Notes under the pieces: generated by a model | The model's database searches: none | Told to the model about the DNA's origin: nothing | The model's input: only the letters and a program-made list of their open reading frames with translations | Part shown: positions 58,601 to 64,000 of the stretch, in pieces | Layout: every line of letters begins with the position of its first letter | How positions within the stretch are numbered: the first letter of the stretch is position 1 | DNA from: DATARH01 sp963789255 | GTDB taxonomy: Bacteria > Pseudomonadota > Alphaproteobacteria > ATCC43930 > CGMCC-115725 | Direction: 5' to 3' | DNA: 64,000 bases | NCBI GenBank assembly: GCA_963789255.1 | Contig: CAWBJW010000002.1 | Location: 62,001-126,000, forward strand | Program-made: the position numbers and the translations under genes

Positions 58601-60053
58601 GGGCGACAGCATTGCCGGCGGCGCCGGGGCGATCACGGTGGACGGCCATGCCGGGGCGAACGACACGATCGTCGGCGGCGGCGGCGCCATGACGGTCTAT
58701 GGCGCGGCGGGCGACAGCATCCTCGGCGGCGGCGGGGCGCTCCTGGTCAACGAGAACCAGGGGCTCTCCGGTCTGGAGAAGATTGCCGGCGGCAGCGGCA
58801 GCCTGACCGCGCTCGATCTCGGCCGCAACGACACGATCGGCGGCAGCACCGGCGGCACCACGTTCATCGACGACAGCTACGGCGCCGGCGGCGGTTCGCT
58901 GATCGCCGGCGGCAGCGGCAGCGCGGGCACCCTCGCCGGCGGCGAGAACAGCTTCATCAAGGCCGCTTTCGGCGACACGGTCACCGGCGGCGCGGACTTG
59001 ACGCTGATCGACGCAACGGCCGGCGGCGACAGCATCCTCGGCGGCGCCGGCACGGTCGCCGGCGCGATCGCCGGCCTGTCGGTCGCCGTCAACACCGCCA
59101 TCGAAGGCGGCGGCGGCGACACGATCGCCGGCGGCGCGGGCGCGAGCTACATCGATGCGAGCGCCGGGGCGCAGACGATCGCCGGCGGGGCGGGCGCCAC
59201 CACGGTACTGGCCGGAAGGGGCGACCACATCGCCGGCGGCGCCGGGGCACTGCGGGTCATCGATCCCAATGCCAGCGGGTTCAGCTCGATTGCCGGCGGC
59301 ATCGGCAATCTGACGGTGTTCGACATCGGCCGCAGCGATACGATCACCGGCAGCACCGCCGGCACCACCTTTGTCAACGACACCTACACCGGCACGGCGC
59401 TCGGCGGCTTCTCGCTGATCAGCGGCGGCAGCGGCACCGTCAGCGGCGCGGCAAACCCGGCCGGCGGCGCCGCCATCGGCGCCAACACCTGGATCATCGG
59501 CCAGGCCGGCGATACGATCCTGGGCGGCAGCGGCAACATGTATGTCGACGCCGGCAGCGGTTCGGAGAGCATCACCGGCGGCAGCTCGACCCTCGCCGTG
59601 ACGATCCCCAGCCTACAGACGGCGAGCGGCGGGACCGCGATCCAGGGCGGCAACCTCGATACGATCACCGGCGGCAGCGGCACCTTGCAGCTCTACATCA
59701 ACTCCAATGTCGGCGCCGAGACGGTCAACCTCGGGGCCGGCCACGGCGCCGCCGCGCTGCGCGACATCGATGTCGGGGCGGCCGGCGCCACCACCTCGGT
59801 CACCGGGTTCAACACCGCCACCGACCTCATCCAGTCGAAAAGCGGGGTCGACGCCCAGGGGGTCTTCCTCGGAACCTCAAAATCCGACGGCAGCGGCGGC
59901 ACCATCCTATCCTTCGTTCAACGGCTCGACGATGACCCTGGCCGGAATCGCCAGCATCGGCGCCATCAAGTTCACCCAGTAGGACCCGCGCCGGGCCGGT
60001 TGCGGCAGACAACCGGTTTCATTTCTTCGGGGCGGCGGCGCTTCGCGGGTTGA
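55668..60053 (+). CDS. Giant beta-solenoid repeat protein B, C-terminus frameshifted
   Basis: This paralog of repeat protein A has about 1461 residues. It has an added N-terminal module (about 1-320: TEWTNSAGGDWTSAGDWSAG, TVTLAGESGAANSLTINDTP) of the kind seen in large secreted repeat proteins. It then has beta-helix repeats homologous to A (SGTYLSGIVLSNPATQDPTT) and a C-terminal half that appears identical to A. Near 59917 a T is inserted (GTTCAACGG against GTCGACGG in A). The frame therefore leaves the FVDGSTMTLAGIASIGAIKF ending and continues to a stop at 60051-60053; the other frame still encodes that ending to 59982. GGGAGT precedes the ATG. Confidence 0.9.
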   Translation: MATTEWTNSAGGDWTSAGDWSAGVPTSSTDVTIGVAGGYTVTLAGESGAANSLTINDTPATLDLSAAASLAVQAGFTNSGTLDIDVFGGDGGSTLTIGGTLINTGVVSIGEGSLSGLTTVSAAGLVNSGSLTLQGNTTSGTTEQATLDITGSGTDTGAIALGGDAVLSAGSLAVQGGGALSVGSGGTATGGLTVANGGFELVSNGGTSTSPTIAGGKLELASGAVASGPIAFTGSGGTLKIDGTVMPANAISGFVAGDTLDLAGIGVAASYSYSGGILKLDNSGGTQVAQPNLLTPVTNPHFTLGTDGGGGTVVGLSPTNTGTIYSGTYLSGIVLSNPATQDPTTLAAGGYATNQTAAHNGDAVYGTNAAAWNFTNFGMINATGAAAAGVFLSAGGTVTNGAAAGAAGAFPLTGDTVTNGAAGPAGGVITGAAYGVEISGSAGTIVNFGTIASTATATTGGAILLAAGGLVTNYGLITGARAPIGAGHGAAVTTTETASTIRNFGTIASSATNASVGINLIHGGLIVNGAPGATGARITGSVYGIYAGGHLLSGGGTYSYPSGALTTVANYGTITGGTGFGVAIVAGGTIANSGTIASTGGNAVYFRQGGGLTNRAGGLITANRTGIFFGNTAGTADNFGTIVSTAALSAASGAGIYLGAGGVITNEAGAAVTAVRAAVSLAFFGTTSAAATVTNSGTLLGNTGISIGAGDTGDNTIVNFGTIIGTSGTAVSLGSGDDRVVIEAGSGFNGAIGNFHPGDTFDLPFLSFSGSGTVTLGINNVLQIVAGGSPIDIDLDPAQSFAGDFFHLAGDGGTGTLVTENQSASAGSKLAFFAGGQTVNLGLTPDGGNLPAPVAGDFNIEVFTATAGSLAAGYQAAVLVPGAAALDSNEVQSATGSEELLAGSYLVIDRTGEESLQIVGNAAGGSSITVVGSLGDTIAGSTVAGNAQLIEAIPNADAVSGPMTVIGGAGATTVWGGTGDSIAGGAGAITVDGHAGANDTIVGGGGAMTVYGAAGDSILGGGGALLVNENQGLSGLEKIAGGSGSLTALDLGRNDTIGGSTGGTTFIDDSYGAGGGSLIAGGSGSAGTLAGGENSFIKAAFGDTVTGGADLTLIDATAGGDSILGGAGTVAGAIAGLSVAVNTAIEGGGGDTIAGGAGASYIDASAGAQTIAGGAGATTVLAGRGDHIAGGAGALRVIDPNASGFSSIAGGIGNLTVFDIGRSDTITGSTAGTTFVNDTYTGTALGGFSLISGGSGTVSGAANPAGGAAIGANTWIIGQAGDTILGGSGNMYVDAGSGSESITGGSSTLAVTIPSLQTASGGTAIQGGNLDTITGGSGTLQLYINSNVGAETVNLGAGHGAAALRDIDVGAAGATTSVTGFNTATDLIQSKSGVDAQGVFLGTSKSDGSGGTILSFVQRLDDDPGRNRQHRRHQVHPVGPAPGRLRQTTGFISSGRRRFAG
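57528..59916 (+). repeat. 2.39-kb direct repeat, right copy (C-terminal half of repeat protein B)
   Basis: This is the partner of 49591-51979 in the same orientation. Homology continues, with differences, to the end of both genes (GGCTCGACGATGACCCTGGC and onward). Two such copies could recombine and remove or duplicate 7,937 bases. Confidence 0.93.
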
Positions 60054-61728
60054 GGCTCTGGATGTGGCCGCTCTCGGTGCCGGCGGTCGGGTCGATGACG
60101 GCATTGATCAGCGCCGGCTTGCCCGACGCGAGCGCCTCGGTCAGCGCCTTGGTCAGGCCGGGCGTGTCGGTCGCGTGGTAGCCGGCCCCGCCGAACGCCT
60201 CGATGATCTTCTCGTAGCGCGCGTCGCGCAGGAGGCCGGTCGGCGTGTAGGCGGTGCCCGGCGCGTCGCCGCGGTAGACGCCGTTGTTGTTGAAGATGAC
60301 CGTCGTCACCGGCAATTCGTAGCGGCAGATCGTCTCCAATTCCATGCCGCTGAAGCCGAAGGCGCTGTCGCCCTCGATCGCGACGACGGGCTTCCCGGTC
60401 ACCGCTGCGGCGCCGATCGCATAGCCCATGCCGATCCCCATGACGCCCCAGGTGCCGCTGTCGAGCCGGTGGCGCGGCTTGTCCATGTCGATGATGTTGC
60501 GGCCGAAATCGAGCGTGTTGGCGCCTTCGTTGACGATATAGACATCGGGCTGGGTGGCGAGCGCGTTACGCACGGCGCGCAAGGCGGAGGAAAAATTCAT
60601 CGGGCTCGGATCGGCGTTAAGGCGCGCCGCCATGCGTTCGACGTTCTGCGTTTTGCGCTTGCCGATCTCGTCGGTCCACGCCGCCTGGCGCTTGATCCGG
60701 CCCGGCTTGAGCGCGGCGTTGAACGCCGCGAACACGCTCTTGATGTCGCCGACGACCGGCGCGGCGATCGCCCGGTTGCTGTCGAACTCGGTCGGCGAGA
60801 TGTCGACCTGGACGAACCGCGTGGCCTCGGACCATAGCGGCGCCCGGCCGTGCGACAAGAGCCAGTTGAGCCGCGCTCCCGCCAGCAGCACGACATCGGC
60901 GTTGCCGATCGCATAGGAACGGGCGGCGGCGGCCGATTGCGGATGATCGTCGGGCAGGAGGCCCTTGGCCATCGACATCGGCAGAAACGGAATGCCGGTC
61001 GCCTCGATGAACGACCGGATCTCCTGGTCCGCCCGCGCATAGGCCGCGCCCTTGCCGAGGATCGCGAGCGGCCGAGTTGCGTTCGCCAGCAGGTCGAGGG
61101 CGCGCGCAACGGACTCCGGCGCCGGGGGAGACGGCGGCGCCGGATCGACGACTTTCACCAGCGACTTTTTTGCGGTCGCCGCGTCGAGCGCCGCGCCGAG
61201 CACCTCGGCAGTCAGGTCGAGATAGACCCCGCCCGGGCGGCCCGAGGAGGCGGCGCGGATCGCCCGCGCAATGCCGATGCCGATGTCCTGCGGGCGGTTG
61301 ATGCGATAGGCCGCCTTGGCATGGGGCCGGGCAACGGCGAGCTGATCCATCTCCTCGTAATCGCCCTGTTCGAGATCGACGATCGCGCGGTCGGAGGAGC
61401 CGCTGATCAATATCATCGGGAAGCAGTTGGTCGTGGCGTTGGCCAGCGCGACCAGCCCGTTGAGGAAGCCGGGGGCCGAGACCGTCATGCAGATGCCCGG
61501 CTTCTGCGTCAGATACCCGGCGATCGCCGCCGCGTTCCCGGCCGACTGCTCGTGGCGGAAGCCGAGATAGCGGATGCCTTCATTCTGCGCCAAGCGCAAG
61601 AGATCGGTGATCGGGATGCCCGCCACCCCGAAGATCGTGTCGACCCCATTCAGCTTCAGCGCCTCCACCACCAGGTGAAAGCCGTCGGTCATCTCTGCTG
61701 GCATCTCTGCATCGCTCATGTCGTCCAT
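60019..61728 (-). CDS. oxc: Oxalyl-CoA decarboxylase
   Basis: This 569-residue ThDP enzyme converts oxalyl-CoA to formyl-CoA and CO2. Specific features are GVDTIFGVAGIPITDLLRLA, FRHEQSAGNAAAIAGYLTQK with the catalytic Glu, the Oxc-type ISGSSDRAIVDLEQGDYEEM, and the ThDP motif from GDSAFGFSGMELETICRYEL to IFNNNGVYRG. The tail SLNPRSAAAPKK is typical. It is divergent from the GntR-frc pair, whose product supplies the CoA transfer step. Start MDDMSDAEM at 61728; nearby in-frame ATGs are alternatives. Confidence 0.96.
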   Translation of the reverse strand: MDDMSDAEMPAEMTDGFHLVVEALKLNGVDTIFGVAGIPITDLLRLAQNEGIRYLGFRHEQSAGNAAAIAGYLTQKPGICMTVSAPGFLNGLVALANATTNCFPMILISGSSDRAIVDLEQGDYEEMDQLAVARPHAKAAYRINRPQDIGIGIARAIRAASSGRPGGVYLDLTAEVLGAALDAATAKKSLVKVVDPAPPSPPAPESVARALDLLANATRPLAILGKGAAYARADQEIRSFIEATGIPFLPMSMAKGLLPDDHPQSAAAARSYAIGNADVVLLAGARLNWLLSHGRAPLWSEATRFVQVDISPTEFDSNRAIAAPVVGDIKSVFAAFNAALKPGRIKRQAAWTDEIGKRKTQNVERMAARLNADPSPMNFSSALRAVRNALATQPDVYIVNEGANTLDFGRNIIDMDKPRHRLDSGTWGVMGIGMGYAIGAAAVTGKPVVAIEGDSAFGFSGMELETICRYELPVTTVIFNNNGVYRGDAPGTAYTPTGLLRDARYEKIIEAFGGAGYHATDTPGLTKALTEALASGKPALINAVIDPTAGTESGHIQSLNPRSAAAPKK

Positions 61729-62104
61729 CCTCCCACGACTGGAGCAGGGTCTAATGAGACTTTGCCCCGCCCGTCAACCCGAGCCGACGCCCGGCCATTT
61801 CGCAGCGCGGATGTTGCGGCGCTCCATCGGGGCGCCGCCGGGATTAAGCAGCGCATTCCGGGCGGACCGCGAAATTCCCTCAGAACAGGGAATTTTTTGC
61901 GATTTATCAAGGAATTGAGCCGGCCATGCTTATCATGTATGTTCTTGCTGTCTTTGCATCAAGAGGACGCGCTGGAACCGAAGGGACCGACCGTAGGGCG
62001 GATGGAAGCGCAGCGCATCCCGCCATAGGTCCACCGGGCTTCGGGGCGCGCCGGGAACCGCAAAAGCGGGTTGCCGCCCTCTGGTATACCAGATACCATG
62101 AGCC
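61729..62104. other. Divergent regulatory region of the oxalate locus
   Basis: This 376-base region between oxc and the GntR gene carries no supported gene. The most AT-rich part (about 61880-61960, TTTTTTGCGATTTATCAAGG and CTTATCATGTATGTTCTTGC) is the likely promoter zone. The GntR-type operator described at 62080-62093 lies at its right end. Confidence 0.6.
62080..62093. promoter_or_regulatory. Candidate GntR/FCD operator
   Basis: TCTGGTATACCAGA is a perfect 14-base palindrome 11 bases before the GntR gene start. Its core TGGTATACCA fits the known FadR/FCD-subfamily pattern of GT and AC half-sites. Its position would let the regulator repress its own gene and the coupled frc. Confidence 0.65.
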
Positions 62105-62950
62105 ATGCCCGACGCCAGCCCGCGCCCCAGCCCCGCTCTCGACGTGCCGCGGCTGGATACGCAATCGACCTTCCGCGACCTTGCCTATGCGGCCTTAAAG
62201 CGGGCGATCTGCGCTATGGACATCTACGATCATCCGGAAGAAATCCGGCTCGACGAGCGGCGGCTCTCGCAGGGGCTCGGGGTCAGCCGGACGCCGATCC
62301 GCGAGGCGATGACGCTTTTGGAGCAGGAAGGCTTTGTCCGCACCCGCCCGCGCCGCGGCATCTTCGTCGTCAAGAAGACGAAACGCGAGATCGTCGAGAT
62401 GATCACGGTCATGGCGGCCTTGGAAAGCATGGCGGCGCGGCTCGCCGCCGAGCGTGCCTCGACCACCGATATTGCGGGGCTGCGCCGCCTGATGGCCGAC
62501 TTCCGCACCGCCAACGACCGCGAGCGGCTCGCCGAGTATTCCGACGCGAATATCGCCTTTCATCAGGCGATCATCAAGATGAGCGGCTGCGCATTGCTTG
62601 CCGAAATGACCGAAAACCTGTTCATCCACATGCGGGCGATCCGCAAGATCACGATCCATCAGGACAACCGCGCGGCGCGCTCGATTACCGACCATATGCG
62701 GATCATCGAGGCGCTGGAACGCCGCGATTGCGAGCTTGCCGAGCGCCTCGCGCGCAACCACACGCTGGGGCTCGCCGCGCATGTCGAAACGCACGGCGAT
62801 TTTCTCGATGCTGATCCGTCTGCCTCGTCACCCGCGGGCTTGACCCGCGGGTCCAGGGGCGCCCCGGAGATGCCCACGGATCAAGTCCGTGGGCTGAAGG
62901 CCCACGGGTCAAGCCCGGCCATGACGAAATTGGAAGCGAGTGAATTATGA
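62105..62950 (+). CDS. GntR-family (FCD) transcriptional regulator of the oxalate locus
   Basis: This 281-residue regulator has an N-terminal winged helix (LDERRLSQGLGVSRTPIREA then MTLLEQEGFVRTRPRRGIFV) and an FCD ligand domain (MAALESMAARLAAERA, DANIAFHQAIIKMSGCALLA, DHMRIIEALERRDCELAERL). The Asp/His residues of FCD metal or acid binding are present. The last 40 or so residues are translated from a palindromic repeat. Its TGA overlaps the ATG of frc (ATGA), so the two are translationally coupled. It probably senses oxalate or a CoA-pathway metabolite; the ligand is inference. Confidence 0.93.
   Translation: MPDASPRPSPALDVPRLDTQSTFRDLAYAALKRAICAMDIYDHPEEIRLDERRLSQGLGVSRTPIREAMTLLEQEGFVRTRPRRGIFVVKKTKREIVEMITVMAALESMAARLAAERASTTDIAGLRRLMADFRTANDRERLAEYSDANIAFHQAIIKMSGCALLAEMTENLFIHMRAIRKITIHQDNRAARSITDHMRIIEALERRDCELAERLARNHTLGLAAHVETHGDFLDADPSASSPAGLTRGSRGAPEMPTDQVRGLKAHGSSPAMTKLEASEL
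62826..62936. repeat. GGGCTTGACCCG palindromic element within the GntR gene 3' end
   Basis: The outer arms CGTCACCCGCGGGCTTGACC and GGTCAAGCCCGGCCATGACG are inverted copies with a few mismatches. Inside is CCCACGGATC-a-AGTCCGTGGG. The unit is 111 bases, exactly 37 codons, so it extends the regulator in frame. The same GGCCGGGCTTGACC core appears in short form at 43.86 kb. Confidence 0.8.
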
Positions 62951-64000
62951 GCAAAGCATTGGAAGGGGTGCGCATTCTCGATCTCGGCCATGTCCAGGCG
63001 GCGCCGACCGCGACCCAGCTGTTGGCCTGGATGGGCGCCGATGTGATCAAGGTCGAGATGCCCGGGCGCGGCGACATCACCCGCGGCCAGTTGCAGGACG
63101 TAAAGGGCGCCGACAGCCTCTATTTCACGATGCTGAATTCAAATAAGCGCAGCATCACGATCAATCTGAAATCGCCGGGCGGCAAGAAGGTGCTCGAAGA
63201 ACTGGTGCGGCGCTGCGACGTGGTCGTCGAGAATTTCGGGCCCGGCGTGCTCGATCGCCAGGGCTTTACCTGGGCGCGCTTCCAGGAATTGAACCCGCGC
63301 GTCATCTACGCCTCGATCAAGGGGTTCGGCCCCGGCCGCTACGCCGACTTCAAGGCCTATGAGAACGTTGCGCAATGCATGGGCGGGGCGGCGAGCACGA
63401 CCGGCTGGGACGACGGCCCGCCGACCGTGACCGGCGCCCAGATCGGCGACAGCGGCACCGGGGTGCATCTCGTCTCCGGCATCCTCGCGGCGCTGTTCCA
63501 GCGCGAGCGCACCGGCAAGGGCCAGCGCGTCGAGGTGGCGATGACCGACTCGGTGCTGAATTTGTGCCGGGTCAAGATGCGCGACCAGCAGCGCATCATG
63601 AAGGGTCCGCTGCCGGAATACCCGAACAAGGAATTCGGCGACGCGGTGCCGCGCGCCGGCAACGCCTCGGGCGGCGGCCAGCCGGGCGCGGCCTTGCGCT
63701 GTGCGCCGGGCGGCCCCAACGACTACATCTATGTCATCATCCAGCCGCCCTCCTGGGAGCCGCTGATGAAGATCGTCGGGCGCGAGGAGCTGATCACACA
63801 TCCCGATTATGCGACGCCGCAGGCACGGCTGCCGCGCATCCCGGAATGCTTCGCGATCATCGAGGAATGGACCATGACCAAGACCAAGAGCGAGGTCATG
63901 GCGGTGTTGAACGAGTTCGACATACCGTGCGGCCCGATCCTGTCGATGAAGGACATCTACGAGGACAAGGAGCTCTACGGGCGCGGCATGCTGGTCGAGC
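62947..64000 (+). CDS. frc: Formyl-CoA transferase (formyl-CoA:oxalate CoA-transferase), 3' end cut
   Basis: This is a class III CoA-transferase that moves CoA from formyl-CoA to oxalate, feeding oxalyl-CoA decarboxylase. About 351 residues are visible, from MSKALEGVRILDLGHVQAAP to the window edge. Key features are GADVIKVEMPGRGDITRG, LYFTMLNSNKRSITINLKSP, VEVAMTDSVLNLCRVKMRDQ with the catalytic Asp, and the mobile glycine loop SGGGQPGAALRCAPGGPN. The start overlaps the GntR stop. The gene continues past base 64000. Confidence 0.95.
   Translation, partial: MSKALEGVRILDLGHVQAAPTATQLLAWMGADVIKVEMPGRGDITRGQLQDVKGADSLYFTMLNSNKRSITINLKSPGGKKVLEELVRRCDVVVENFGPGVLDRQGFTWARFQELNPRVIYASIKGFGPGRYADFKAYENVAQCMGGAASTTGWDDGPPTVTGAQIGDSGTGVHLVSGILAALFQRERTGKGQRVEVAMTDSVLNLCRVKMRDQQRIMKGPLPEYPNKEFGDAVPRAGNASGGGQPGAALRCAPGGPNDYIYVIIQPPSWEPLMKIVGREELITHPDYATPQARLPRIPECFAIIEEWTMTKTKSEVMAVLNEFDIPCGPILSMKDIYEDKELYGRGMLVE

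Overview
The window reads as chromosomal DNA of a high-GC alphaproteobacterium, most like a Rhodospirillales-type lineage; I cannot name a species. Supporting signs are the odhA-odhB-lpdA order, an LdtR-type MarR regulator, the 41-residue L36 protein, the oxc/frc oxalate locus, LivJ-H-MG-F transporter genes with a fused permease/ATPase, and several families of GC-rich palindromic repeats typical of alphaproteobacterial intergenic DNA. No tRNA, rRNA, CRISPR array or prophage was seen.

Layout. 0-5 kb: branched-chain amino-acid-type ABC transporter (binding protein cut by the window edge, a frameshifted livH, a livM-livG fusion, livF). 5-7.4 kb: copper P-type ATPase with a small cytochrome c. 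7.6-13.2 kb: 2-oxoglutarate dehydrogenase complex (odhA, odhB, lpdA), with a palindromic element inside odhB. 13-18.8 kb: small genes, a GT21 glucosyltransferase divergent from an LpxH-like phosphoesterase, rpmJ, glycolate oxidase, a DUF442 protein and a MarR regulator. 18.8-20.9 kb: valine catabolism (HIBCH, mmsB). 21-22.1 kb: small hypotheticals and a truncated GIY-YIG nuclease. 22.2-25.9 kb: apparent operon of two CE4-fold hydrolases and a Rieske dioxygenase. 26-27.3 kb: RRM protein and nicotinamidase. 27.4-29.6 kb: repeats, a cluster of strong hairpins and a DNA methyltransferase with a mosaic middle and a nuclease-like tail. 30-37 kb: SDR, export lipoprotein, GFA protein, DUF433/DUF5615 toxin-antitoxin pair, acyl-CoA dehydrogenase, ArsB-like permease, MBOAT acyltransferase. 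37.5-43.6 kb: SGNH hydrolase, NlpC/P60 peptidase, aldo/keto reductase, nucleotidyltransferase, fumC. 44-47.5 kb: second LivJ-type binding protein, SDR, hydroxypyruvate isomerase, PPOX protein. 47.7-60 kb: two giant beta-solenoid proteins on the + strand bracketing a TPR-glycosyltransferase and a TPR-sulfotransferase on the - strand. 60-64 kb: oxalate catabolism, with oxc divergent from a GntR regulator translationally coupled to frc (cut by the window edge).

The most novel-looking part is the 47.7-60 kb module. Its two large repeat proteins share a long, apparently identical C-terminal segment in direct orientation, exactly 7,937 bp apart, around two putative modification enzymes. This could be a recombining surface-protein locus, or an assembly collapse or duplication.

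A caution applies throughout. At least eight genes, including odhB, carry single-base frame shifts. That pattern suggests residual sequencing errors in the source assembly rather than real loss of all these functions.
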